Assembly: GCA_038321965.1 (NCBI GenBank)
Contig: JBBQFL010000001.1
Location: forward strand, 353,139 to 417,138
Length of the DNA stretch: 64,000 nucleotides
Reading direction: 5' to 3'
Source: UKL13-2 sp038321965
GTDB taxonomy: Bacteria > Pseudomonadota > Gammaproteobacteria > Burkholderiales > Usitatibacteraceae
Part shown: in pieces, positions 41,201 to 48,934 of the stretch
Position numbering within the stretch: position 1 is the first letter of the stretch
Layout of the letters: every line of letters starts with the position of its first letter
Translations under genes and position numbers: made by a program
Notes under the pieces: generated by a model
The model's database searches: none
The model's input: the letters and a program-made list of their open reading frames with translations, nothing else
Told to the model about the DNA's origin: nothing

Positions 41201-42433
41201 ATGAGCGACGTAAACAAAGTAGTTCTGGCGTATTCAGGCGGACTCGACACATCGGTCATTCTGAAGTGGCTACAGGATGTATACAAATGCGAGGTGATTA
41301 CGTTCACCGCCGATATCGGCCAGGGTGAAGAGGTAGAGCCAGCGCGGAAAAAAGCGCTTCAGCTCGGCATCAAGAAGCAGAACATCTACATTCAGGATTT
41401 GCGTGAAGAATTTGTACGCGATTTCGTGTTCCCGATGTTTCGCGCCAACACGGTTTACGAAGGCGAATACCTGCTTGGTACGTCGATTGCTCGCCCATTG
41501 ATCGCCAAGAACATGATCGATATTGCCCGCAAGACTGGGGCAGATGCTATCTCCCACGGCGCCACCGGCAAAGGCAATGACCAAGTCCGCTTCGAGCTTG
41601 GCGCATACGCCTTGATGCCGAACGTAAAGATCATCGCACCGTGGCGTGAATGGGATTTGTTGTCACGCGAAAAGCTGCTGAAGTACGCCGACAAGCACAA
41701 TATTCCCGTCGACTTCAAAAAGCGCAAAGGCGGCGGTGCGCCCTATTCGATGGACGCCAATTTGCTTCACATCAGCTACGAGGGCGGGATACTTGAGGAT
41801 CCGAATTTCGAAGCAGAAGATTCGATGTGGCGGATCACCGTGTCGCCGGAAAAAGCACCCAACAAACCGGAATATGTCGAACTTGATTACGCCAAAGGTG
41901 ACATCGTCGCCATCAACGGCAAGAAGCTGACGCCTGCAAAAGTATTGACCGAATTGAATCGCCTCGGCGGCAAGCACGCTATCGGTCGGCTCGACATGGT
42001 TGAGAATCGCTACGTCGGTATGAAATCGCGCGGCTGCTATGAAACACCCGGCGGCACGATCATGCTCAAGGCCCACCGCGCCATCGAGTCCATCACCATG
42101 GATCGCGAAGTATTGGCGCTCAAGGATGATTTGATGCCGCGCTATGGACGCATGATTTATAACGGCTACTGGTTTTCGCCTGAACGCGTCCTGCTACAGG
42201 GCTTGATCGACCAATCGCAAGCGACCGTCAACGGCAGGGTGAGATTAAAGCTCTATAAAGGTACCGTGTTGGTCGCGGGACGCGTATCGAAGACGGATTC
42301 GCTGTTCGACCAGACCATTTCCACCTTTGACGACGATGGTGGCGCGTACAATCAAGCCGACGCGGGCGGCTTTATCAAACTGAACGCACTCAGACTGCGC
42401 ATTGCGGCGAACAAGAAGTTGAGCAAGAAATAA
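41201..42433 (+). CDS. argG: Argininosuccinate synthase
   Basis: A 410-residue ATP-dependent ligase joining citrulline and aspartate. The PP-motif is VVLAYSGGLDTSVILKWL; GEYLLGTSIARPLIAK and ISHGATGKGNDQVRFE are conserved substrate loops. It follows argF by 112 bp, with the repeat in between. argH is not in this window. Confidence 0.97.
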   Translation: MSDVNKVVLAYSGGLDTSVILKWLQDVYKCEVITFTADIGQGEEVEPARKKALQLGIKKQNIYIQDLREEFVRDFVFPMFRANTVYEGEYLLGTSIARPLIAKNMIDIARKTGADAISHGATGKGNDQVRFELGAYALMPNVKIIAPWREWDLLSREKLLKYADKHNIPVDFKKRKGGGAPYSMDANLLHISYEGGILEDPNFEAEDSMWRITVSPEKAPNKPEYVELDYAKGDIVAINGKKLTPAKVLTELNRLGGKHAIGRLDMVENRYVGMKSRGCYETPGGTIMLKAHRAIESITMDREVLALKDDLMPRYGRMIYNGYWFSPERVLLQGLIDQSQATVNGRVRLKLYKGTVLVAGRVSKTDSLFDQTISTFDDDGGAYNQADAGGFIKLNALRLRIAANKKLSKK

Positions 42434-42474
42434 CATTTGCCGCGCAGTTCGGCGCGGGAATCGCGAGGTCACAA

Positions 42475-42960
42475 ATGCCATCCTTTGATATTGCTTCCGA
42501 AGCCAACAAGGTCGAGCTCAAGAATGCGATCGAGCAGACCAATAAAGAGGTCTCAACGCGCTTCGATTTCAAGGGTTCCGACTCTCGCGTTGAGCAAAAG
42601 GAGTTTGAGCTTACCCTGTTCGCAGATGATGATTTCAAGCTTGGTCAGGTCAAAGATGTGTTGATGAACAAGATGGCCAAGCGCGGGGTCGATGTACGAT
42701 TGCTGGATGAAAAAGACCGCGAAAAAATTGGCGGCGACAAGGTCAAGCAGGTCATCAATGTCAAGAATGGAATCGAGTCAGACTTGGCCAAGAAAATCCA
42801 GAAGTTGATCAAAGAATCGAAAATCAAAGTGACAGCGTCAATTCAGGGAGAATCGGTGCGCGTACAAGGCACCAAACGCGACGACCTTCAACAGGCGATT
42901 GCGTTATGCAAAGAAAAAATTACTGAAGTGCCATTGCAGTTCAACAACTTTCGAGATTGA
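42475..42960 (+). CDS. yajQ: YajQ-family nucleotide-binding protein
   Basis: A 161-residue protein of the YajQ/UPF0234 family, with two ferredoxin-like halves. The N-terminus SFDIASEANKVELKNAIEQ and the end KEKITEVPLQFNNFRD are hallmarks. Xanthomonas and Pseudomonas members bind cyclic di-GMP and act through a LysR regulator; whether this one does is not shown. Its 3' end overlaps the convergent amidotransferase gene by 20 bp. Confidence 0.94.
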   Translation: MPSFDIASEANKVELKNAIEQTNKEVSTRFDFKGSDSRVEQKEFELTLFADDDFKLGQVKDVLMNKMAKRGVDVRLLDEKDREKIGGDKVKQVINVKNGIESDLAKKIQKLIKESKIKVTASIQGESVRVQGTKRDDLQQAIALCKEKITEVPLQFNNFRD

Positions 42961-43684
42961 CGCCTCCTATGGGCAGGTGCGGATAGACGCCCGCCAGCCA
43001 TTTTCCGTATAGCCGGTCGGCCAGACGATTCAAACCCATCATGTTCTCCCGGGTAGCCAGCAGCATTTCTTCCGGGGTTTGAATACTCGGCAGCGTTGGA
43101 TCGGCGTTCTCCGCCGCCCAGTCTTGGCACCAGTCTTCCACCATTTCTGACGTCATCTCGGTGTGGCACTGCATGCCAAGAGACCTGCCGATGACAAATG
43201 CCTGATTCAAACAGGCGTCGCTTGTGAGTATGCGTTCGGCGCCATCCGGAATAGAAAAAGTCTCCCCATGCCACTGAAAAGTTATCAGGCTTGCCGCATC
43301 TTCTCCCAGCCATAAGCGCGCGACAGGCGATTCAATTGCCCCCACCTTGTTCCAACCGATCTCTTTCACCGGGTTGTTGGTGACGTTGCCTCCCAATGCC
43401 TTGCACATCAATTGCCCACCCAGGCAGTGGCCAAGGCATGGTTGATCTCGTTCAATAGCGGCGCGAATCAACGCCAGAATCGGCGCGATCCATGGCAAGT
43501 TGTCGTTGACACTCATTGGCCCACCCATGAATACGAGCCCCGAATATTTTTCGGGCTCGACCGGCAACGACTCGCCTTGATCCAGCTTGAAGAGCGTCCA
43601 AGCCACCGAATGACGCTCTAGAAAGCTGGCAAAATAGCCTGGCCCGTCTTCGGCAGAAAAGCGAAATATGGCGACTGGTTTCAC
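42941..43684 (-). CDS. Class I glutamine amidotransferase-like protein
   Basis: A 247-residue single-domain protein of the GMP-synthase-like GATase1 group. The nucleophile elbow is PCLGHCLGGQLM and an active-site His lies in TFQWHGETFSIP. VFMGGPMSVND forms the oxyanion region. Such proteins may act on glutamine, gamma-glutamyl conjugates or be part of a two-protein synthetase; no synthetase partner is near. It is divergent from the aspartic protease gene, with 37 bp between them. Confidence 0.88.
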   Translation of the reverse strand: MKPVAIFRFSAEDGPGYFASFLERHSVAWTLFKLDQGESLPVEPEKYSGLVFMGGPMSVNDNLPWIAPILALIRAAIERDQPCLGHCLGGQLMCKALGGNVTNNPVKEIGWNKVGAIESPVARLWLGEDAASLITFQWHGETFSIPDGAERILTSDACLNQAFVIGRSLGMQCHTEMTSEMVEDWCQDWAAENADPTLPSIQTPEEMLLATRENMMGLNRLADRLYGKWLAGVYPHLPIGGVNLESC

Positions 43685-43721
43685 GAGCGTTGACTATGAA
43701 GGGATTCGGCATTGTAAGGGC

Positions 43722-44360
43722 ATGATGCGTATTCTTGGCTTCGCGTTGCTTTTGGGGTCAATCACACCTGCAATGTCGATCGACGTGACAGTAGTAGGGC
43801 TCTTCCCCGGAAAAGCAGTTGTCGTCATCAATGGGGCACAGCCCAGAACGATTGCCGCAGGACAAAAACAGGCTGAAGGCGTCACTCTATTGAGTACCGC
43901 GTCCAACAATGCTGTATTCGATATTGAAGGCAAACGCACTACGCTTGATCTGGGCGAGCATTTTTCGGCCCCCGGCACCGGCGGAAATGCCGGCAATATA
44001 CTCAAATTGAGTGCGGATACGGTTGGCCAGTTTTGGGCCATCGGCCAAATCAACGGCAGGTCTGTAAGATTCCTGATTGATACTGGTGCGACATCCGTAG
44101 CGCTACCAGCGAGTGCCGCCCGAAACATGGGAATCGACTTCACCAAAGGACAGCGGGGTTTCTCAAAAACTGCCGGTGGCGTTGTAGCAGTCTGGCGCAT
44201 ATCGCTGGATGCTGTCACCATCGGCGAAATTACACTATACGGGATTGATGCAAACGTCTTTGAGAGCGGTCTTGACATAGCGTTGCTAGGGATGAGTTTC
44301 CTAAACCGCCTGGAAATGAGGCGTGACGGTACCCAAATGACGCTGACGAAGAAGTTTTGA
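43722..44360 (+). CDS. Retropepsin-like aspartic protease
   Basis: A 212-residue exported clan AA aspartic protease (TIGR02281-like). The start is one of two ATGs at 43722/43725, with AAGGG upstream. A signal peptide covers about 18 residues (ILGFALLLGSITPAMS). The active-site Asp is in RFLIDTGATSVALP, a single-lobe motif, so it should work as a dimer. The flap-like FSKTAGGVV and the terminal LLGMSFLNRLEM also fit. It precedes the ribosomal operon on the same strand but 420 bp away, so it is probably separate. Confidence 0.9.
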   Translation: MMRILGFALLLGSITPAMSIDVTVVGLFPGKAVVVINGAQPRTIAAGQKQAEGVTLLSTASNNAVFDIEGKRTTLDLGEHFSAPGTGGNAGNILKLSADTVGQFWAIGQINGRSVRFLIDTGATSVALPASAARNMGIDFTKGQRGFSKTAGGVVAVWRISLDAVTIGEITLYGIDANVFESGLDIALLGMSFLNRLEMRRDGTQMTLTKKF

Positions 44361-44602
44361 ACACGTTTCACTAATAGGTACTTCTGCAAATGTGTTTTTC
44401 AAAAGTGGGCGAACACTTACGTGACGCGGTTTCCCGCGTGTGCCGCCTGCAACATGGCCCGACACGAGAAGAATTGAGCCGAAGAAGGCAAAAGTAATGA
44501 AATCCCAAATCCCACTTGTGTCCCCAATTGATTCCGGTATATACTTGCTGACTTTGCTGCTCCAGCCGTGGCTTCGTCGGCTGATAGTCTGCTAAAAGCG
44601 AA
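44361..44602. other. Intergenic region before the ribosomal operon
   Basis: No gene is supported here. All three minus-strand frames are partly open, one reading like a membrane helix, but none has a start, ribosome-binding site or recognised homologue. It carries the candidate promoter for the spc/alpha operon and an AGCCG/CGGCT hairpin near 44562-44582. Confidence 0.4.
44516..44543 (+). promoter_or_regulatory. Putative promoter of the rplN operon
   Basis: TTGTGT (44516-44521) and TATATA (44538-44543) with a 16-bp spacer. The -35 is poor. The leader to rplN would be about 230 nt and would include a 53-codon open frame. Confidence 0.35.
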
Positions 44603-44764
44603 ATGCAAAACACCGCAACTCGTACCGCCCGAGAGTCAGCCGAAGCCGAAATCAAGCGATCGGGCAAAAAGAAGTTTTCTAACCTGCTGGCAACGTCCTT
44701 TCGGGATGTTGATGGCATAAGACGGATCCAAGACTATCTGTGCCACAAGCGTGGTGTGGAATAA
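44603..44764 (+). CDS. Possible 53-residue basic protein before rplN
   Basis: An open frame from ATG 44603 to TAA 44764, ending 16 nt before rplN. It begins MQNTATRTARESAEAE, is rich in Lys and Arg (KRSGKKKF) and ends LCHKRGVE. No homologue is recognised, and the ribosome-binding site is weak (AAAAGCGAA). The position in the leader of a ribosomal operon makes it worth testing as a leader peptide. It could also be a chance frame. Confidence 0.3.
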   Translation: MQNTATRTARESAEAEIKRSGKKKFSNLLATSFRDVDGIRRIQDYLCHKRGVE

Positions 44765-44780
44765 GTTGGAGATAAAACAC

Positions 44781-45149
44781 ATGATTCAGATGCAGTCGAT
44801 ACTCGACGTCGCCGATAACACCGGCGCGCGGTCGGTGATGTGTATTAAGGTCCTTGGTGGCTCTAAGCGCCGCTATGCGGGCATTGGTGACGTCATCAAA
44901 GTGACCGTTAAGTCGGCGCAGCCGCGTGGCCGCGTGAAGAAGGGTGAAGTCTATAACGCCGTGGTGGTACGTACCGCCAAGGGTGTTCGTCGCAATGATG
45001 GTTCGCTCATCAAGTTCGACGGCAATGCTGCCGTGCTCTTGAATGCGAAGCTGGAGCCAATTGGCACCCGCATCTTCGGGCCGGTTACGCGTGAACTGCG
45101 TAACGAGCGCTTCATGAAGATCGTGTCGCTGGCACCTGAAGTACTGTAA
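44781..45149 (+). CDS. rplN: 50S ribosomal protein L14
   Basis: A 122-residue large-subunit protein at the 30S interface near bridge B8. MIQMQSILDVADNTGARSVMC and the basic SAQPRGRVKKGEVYNAVVV region are hallmarks. A Shine-Dalgarno GGAG lies 9 nt before ATG 44781. It is the first recognised gene of the operon; the rpsJ-rpsQ genes that normally precede it in the S10 block are not upstream. Confidence 0.97.
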   Translation: MIQMQSILDVADNTGARSVMCIKVLGGSKRRYAGIGDVIKVTVKSAQPRGRVKKGEVYNAVVVRTAKGVRRNDGSLIKFDGNAAVLLNAKLEPIGTRIFGPVTRELRNERFMKIVSLAPEVL

Positions 45150-45160
45150 GGAGCCGAATG

Positions 45161-45481
45161 ATGAGTAAGATTCGTAAAGGCGACCAAGTGGTCGTTCTCA
45201 CCGGCAAAGACAAAGGCAAGCGCGGCACGGTGCTCAAGGTGTTGCCTGACTTTTCTCGTGCGGTGGTTGAGGGTGTGAATCGCGTCAAGAAGCACACCAA
45301 GCCAAACCCGATGAAAAATACTACTGGCGGCATCGTTGAAAAAGAAATGTCGATGGATCTTTCAAACATCGCCATTTTCAATCCAGCTACCAGCAAGGCT
45401 GACCGCGTCGGCTACAAAACCTTGGACGATAAGCGCAAAGTTCGCGTGTTCCGTTCCAACGGTGAAGTCATAGACGCGTAA
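45161..45481 (+). CDS. rplX: 50S ribosomal protein L24
   Basis: A 106-residue assembly initiator of the 50S subunit with a KOW motif (IRKGDQVVVLTGKDKGKRG). Two consecutive ATGs exist (45158, 45161); the second has better spacing from AAGGAG. It lies 11 nt after rplN. Confidence 0.96.
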   Translation: MSKIRKGDQVVVLTGKDKGKRGTVLKVLPDFSRAVVEGVNRVKKHTKPNPMKNTTGGIVEKEMSMDLSNIAIFNPATSKADRVGYKTLDDKRKVRVFRSNGEVIDA

Positions 45482-45491
45482 GGGGCAGATG

Positions 45492-46031
45492 ATGGTTCGA
45501 CTACAAACACACTACAAAGACACCGTAGCGCCTGCGCTGATGAAGCAGTTTGGCTACAAGTCCATGATGCAAGTGCCGCGCATCTCCAAGATCACGCTGA
45601 ACATGGGCGTTGGCGAAGCGGTGGCTGATAAGAAGATCATGGACCATGCGGTGAGCGACATGCAAAAGATTGCCGGTCAAAAGCCGGTGGTTACCTTGTC
45701 CAAGAAATCGATCGCGGGCTTCAAAATTCGCGATGGCTACCCGATTGGTTGCATGGTCACACTGCGCTCCAACAAGATGTATGAGTTCCTGGACCGCCTG
45801 ATCACCGTATCGCTGCCACGCGTCCGCGATTTTCGTGGCATCTCGGGGCGTTCTTTCGATGGCCGTGGTAATTACAACATGGGCGTCAAAGAGCAAATTA
45901 TTTTCCCGGAAATCGAATACGACAAGATCGACGCGCTTCGCGGTATGAATATCTCGATCACCACCACCGCGAAGACGGATGCGGAAGCCAAGGCGTTGTT
46001 GGCTGCATTCAAATTCCCGTTCCGAGGCTAA
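45492..46031 (+). CDS. rplE: 50S ribosomal protein L5
   Basis: A 179-residue protein binding 5S rRNA in the central protuberance. QVPRISKITLNMGVGEAV and the SFDGRGNYNMGVKEQIIFPEI segment (key GRGNY-GVKEQ) identify it. ATGs at 45489 and 45492 are both possible. In Escherichia coli, S8 represses the spc operon by binding RNA near the rplX-rplE junction; whether that holds here is unknown. Confidence 0.97.
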   Translation: MVRLQTHYKDTVAPALMKQFGYKSMMQVPRISKITLNMGVGEAVADKKIMDHAVSDMQKIAGQKPVVTLSKKSIAGFKIRDGYPIGCMVTLRSNKMYEFLDRLITVSLPRVRDFRGISGRSFDGRGNYNMGVKEQIIFPEIEYDKIDALRGMNISITTTAKTDAEAKALLAAFKFPFRG

Positions 46032-46040
46032 GGGTTCGTC

Positions 46041-46346
46041 ATGGCAAAACTCGCTGTTATCAATCGTCAGGAAAAGCGCGAAAAACTGGTCAAGAAATTT
46101 GCGGCCAAGCGTGCTGGACTCGTCAAAATTATCAACGATCAAAGCTATTCGGAAGAAGAGCGCTTTCAGGCGCGTCTTAAGCTCCAGGCTCTGCCGCGCA
46201 ACGCTAACCCGACTCGCCTGCGTAACCGCTGTGCGATTACCGGTCGTCCGCGTGGCGTGTACAGCAAGTTTGGTTTGGGACGTAACAAATTGCGTGAAAT
46301 CGCTATGCGCGGCGAAGTGCCGGGCATGGTGAAGGCAAGCTGGTAA
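46041..46346 (+). CDS. rpsN: 30S ribosomal protein S14
   Basis: A 101-residue small-subunit head protein of the zinc-free type: no CXXC pair is present. NRCAITGRPRGVYSKFGLGRN and the terminal MRGEVPGMVKASW are hallmarks. It lies 9 nt after rplE. Confidence 0.97.
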   Translation: MAKLAVINRQEKREKLVKKFAAKRAGLVKIINDQSYSEEERFQARLKLQALPRNANPTRLRNRCAITGRPRGVYSKFGLGRNKLREIAMRGEVPGMVKASW

Positions 46347-46370
46347 TCCTCACGCAAACGGAGACATATT

Positions 46371-46766
46371 ATGAGCATGAGTGATCCAATCGCCGATATG
46401 CTGACTCGCATTCGCAATGCGCAGCAGTCGGAAAAAGTTGATGTGACGATGCCCTCTTCTAAAGTGAAGACGGCCATCGCCAAAGTGTTGAAAGACGAAG
46501 GCTACATCGAAGACTTCGCCATTCGCACCATCGAGGGCAAAAACGAATTGAACGTGAGCCTCAAATATTACGCTGGCAAGCCGGTCATCGAGAAGATCGA
46601 GCGCATTTCGCGCCCTGGCCTTCGCGTTTACCGCGGTCGCGAAGATATCAAGCCCGTCATGAACGGTTTGGGTGTGGCCATCGTGTCCACCTCCCAGGGT
46701 GTAATGACTGATCGCAAAGCGCGCGCTACCGGTGTCGGTGGTGAAGTGCTCTGCATCGTGGTTTAA
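46371..46766 (+). CDS. rpsH: 30S ribosomal protein S8
   Basis: A 131-residue protein binding helix 21 of 16S rRNA and a known translational repressor of its operon in Escherichia coli. MSMSDPIADMLTRIRNAQ and the end VGGEVLCIVV are typical. Confidence 0.97.
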   Translation: MSMSDPIADMLTRIRNAQQSEKVDVTMPSSKVKTAIAKVLKDEGYIEDFAIRTIEGKNELNVSLKYYAGKPVIEKIERISRPGLRVYRGREDIKPVMNGLGVAIVSTSQGVMTDRKARATGVGGEVLCIVV

Positions 46767-46776
46767 GGAGGCCGAC

Positions 46777-47310
46777 ATGTCACGTGTAGGCAAACTCCCG
46801 ATTACCGTGCCGGCAAAGGTCCAAGTGACGTTTGCTGCCAACGAAATAACCGTTAAGGGTCCCCTGGGAACCTTGAAGCAAGCAGCTTCCAATGATGTTG
46901 TCATCAAGCAAGATGGTGACAAACTTACTCTTGAAGCGGCGAGCAGTTCCCAGCAGTCCAACGCCATGTCGGGCACCATGCGTGCCTTGATCGCCAATAT
47001 GGTCATCGGTGTTGAAAAGGGTTTTGAAAAGAAATTGTTGCTCGTCGGCGTCGGCTACAAAGCAGCCGCTGCGGGCAGTAACTTGAATCTCACCCTTGGA
47101 TTTTCTCACCCGGTCGTGCATGCCATGCCTGAAGGTGTGAAGTGTGAAACGCCTGTTCCAACCGAGATTTTGATCAAGGGTATCGACAAGCAGAAGGTCG
47201 GCCAGGTCGCCGCCATCGTTCGCAGCTATCGTCCTCCTGAGCCCTATAAAGGCAAAGGCGTTCGTTATGCAGACGAGAAGATTACCCTCAAAGAGACCAA
47301 GAAGAAGTAA
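46777..47310 (+). CDS. rplF: 50S ribosomal protein L6
   Basis: A 177-residue protein near the GTPase centre, built of two similar domains. MSRVGKLPITVPAKVQV starts it, and the C-terminal RSYRPPEPYKGKGVRYADE is diagnostic. The start ATG 46777 follows AAGGAG; a longer frame would run into rpsH. Confidence 0.97.
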   Translation: MSRVGKLPITVPAKVQVTFAANEITVKGPLGTLKQAASNDVVIKQDGDKLTLEAASSSQQSNAMSGTMRALIANMVIGVEKGFEKKLLLVGVGYKAAAAGSNLNLTLGFSHPVVHAMPEGVKCETPVPTEILIKGIDKQKVGQVAAIVRSYRPPEPYKGKGVRYADEKITLKETKKK

Positions 47311-47321
47311 GCGAGGCCATC

Positions 47322-47678
47322 ATGATCGACAAAAAAATATCCCGTCTGCGCCGTGCCGCGAAAACCCGCGCCACGATCGCCCGTCTCAAGGCCGTTCGCA
47401 TGACCGTGCATCGGACCAACACACACATTTACGCGCAGATCATCGACGCGTCTGGTGCAAAAGTGTTGGCCGCTGCATCCACGGTCGAAAAGGAAGTGCG
47501 CGGTCAAGTCAAAAATGGTGCCAGCAAAGAAGCGGCTGGCGTCGTTGGCAAGCGTATCGCCGAGCGTGCCAAAGCCGCCGGTGTTACCGCAGTTGCATTC
47601 GACCGTTCCGGTTTTGCTTATCAAGGCCGCATCAAGGCTTTGGCTGACGCTGCGCGTGAAGCCGGCCTCACGTTCTAA
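47322..47678 (+). CDS. rplR: 50S ribosomal protein L18
   Basis: A 118-residue 5S rRNA-binding protein. LRRAAKTRATIARLKAVRMTVHRTNTHIYAQ-type N-terminus (key VHRTNTHIYAQ) and the end FDRSGFAYQGRIKALADAAREAGL identify it. It lies 11 nt after rplF. Confidence 0.97.
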   Translation: MIDKKISRLRRAAKTRATIARLKAVRMTVHRTNTHIYAQIIDASGAKVLAAASTVEKEVRGQVKNGASKEAAGVVGKRIAERAKAAGVTAVAFDRSGFAYQGRIKALADAAREAGLTF

Positions 47679-47693
47679 TCAAGGATTCGAAAA

Positions 47694-48203
47694 ATGGCAA
47701 GAAACGATCAGCACGAAGACAAGGGTGACGGCCTCCGCGAGAAAATGATCTCGGTAAACCGCGTCACCAAGGTAGTTAAAGGTGGCCGGATTCTGGCGTT
47801 CGCAGCACTTACTGTCGTGGGTGATGGTGATGGTTCCATCGGTATGGGCAAAGGCAAATCGCGCGAAGTGCCAGTCGCGGTGCAAAAGGCGATGGAAATG
47901 GCTCGCCGCAGACTCGTCAAAGTTTCGCTGAAGAACGGTACGTTGCACCATGAGGTGATGGGTAAGCATGGCGGCACCAAAGTGTTCATGCAGCCAGCGC
48001 CTGAGGGTGCCGGTATCAAGGCTGGTGGCGCAATGCGTGCAGTATTCGAAGTGATGGGAATTACCAACATTTCGGCCAAGTGTCACGGCTCCACCAATCC
48101 ATACAACGTGGTTCGCGCCACGCTTGACGGCCTGTCACAAATCAGCCGTCCTTCGGAAGTTGCTGCCAAACGCGGCAAGACCGTTGAAGAAATTTTTGCT
48201 TAA
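47694..48203 (+). CDS. rpsE: 30S ribosomal protein S5
   Basis: A 169-residue protein at the decoding-site entrance, involved in accuracy. VNRVTKVVKGGRILAF, the GMGKGKSREVPVAVQKA loop and PAPEGAGIKAGGAMRAV are hallmarks of the double-stranded RNA-binding and S5 C-terminal folds. Confidence 0.97.
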   Translation: MARNDQHEDKGDGLREKMISVNRVTKVVKGGRILAFAALTVVGDGDGSIGMGKGKSREVPVAVQKAMEMARRRLVKVSLKNGTLHHEVMGKHGGTKVFMQPAPEGAGIKAGGAMRAVFEVMGITNISAKCHGSTNPYNVVRATLDGLSQISRPSEVAAKRGKTVEEIFA

Positions 48204-48221
48204 AGATCATAGAGGCAAAGT

Positions 48222-48407
48222 ATGACTATCCAAAAAACTGTCACCGTGACGCTCACCAAGAGCATCATCGGTCGCCTGAAAGCACACAAAGCGTGTGTTC
48301 ATGGCTTGGGCTTGAAAAAACCGCATCAGACCGTCACTGTTATTGATACGCCGTCTAACCGCGGCATGATCAATAAAGTGAGCTATTTGCTCCGCGTCGA
48401 AGCTTAA
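48222..48407 (+). CDS. rpmD: 50S ribosomal protein L30
   Basis: A 61-residue protein. VTVTLTKSIIGRLKAHKACV and LGLKKPHQTV with a C-terminal VSYLLRVE match bacterial L30. Located between rpsE and rplO as usual. Confidence 0.96.
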   Translation: MTIQKTVTVTLTKSIIGRLKAHKACVHGLGLKKPHQTVTVIDTPSNRGMINKVSYLLRVEA

Positions 48408-48462
48408 GCGCAATCCAAGCCCGGAATGCCGAGCAATACCCAGAATAATTAGCGAGAACAAA

Positions 48463-48909
48463 ATGGAACTCAATAACATCAAGCCAGCAGAAGGCTCCAC
48501 CAAGAATCGCCGCCGCGTTGGTCGCGGCATCGGTTCTGGCCTGGGCAAAACTGCTGGGCGTGGTCACAAGGGCCAAAAGTCACGTTCAGGTGGATTTCAC
48601 AAAGTAGGCTTTGAAGGCGGCCAAATGCCGCTTCAGCGTCGCCTGCCCAAGCGCGGCTTTATCTCGCTGACCCGCAACGACATCGCCCAGGTGCGTTTGT
48701 CAGAAATCGCGGCGATGCCCGTTGACACGATTGACTTGGCAGCATTGCAACAAGCTGGCGTTGTGTCACATAAGGCGCTAGGCGCAAAAGTATTTCTGTC
48801 GGGCTCCATCGACAAAAAAGTAAAGTTGGTTGGTCTAGGCGTTACAAAGGGTGCAAAGGTGGCGATTGAAGCCGCTGGCGGATCCATTGAAGCCGCAGCA
48901 ACAGCCTAA
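48463..48909 (+). CDS. rplO: 50S ribosomal protein L15
   Basis: A 148-residue protein with the Gly/Arg-rich N-terminus (GRGIGSGLGKTAGRGHKGQKSR as key pattern) and GFEGGQMPLQRRLPKRGF, both typical. It lies just before secY. Confidence 0.97.
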   Translation: MELNNIKPAEGSTKNRRRVGRGIGSGLGKTAGRGHKGQKSRSGGFHKVGFEGGQMPLQRRLPKRGFISLTRNDIAQVRLSEIAAMPVDTIDLAALQQAGVVSHKALGAKVFLSGSIDKKVKLVGLGVTKGAKVAIEAAGGSIEAAATA

Positions 48910-48934
48910 GTTTTCGAACGGACAGGATTAAACG

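Noticed and set aside
44371..44718. Minus-strand open frame before rplN
   Set aside because: No ribosome-binding site or homologue was recognised. All three frames there are partly open, so openness alone is weak evidence.
45501..46142. Long minus-strand open frame of about 213 codons
   Set aside because: It is antisense to rplE and rpsN, whose coding is certain. Such frames arise from codon bias.
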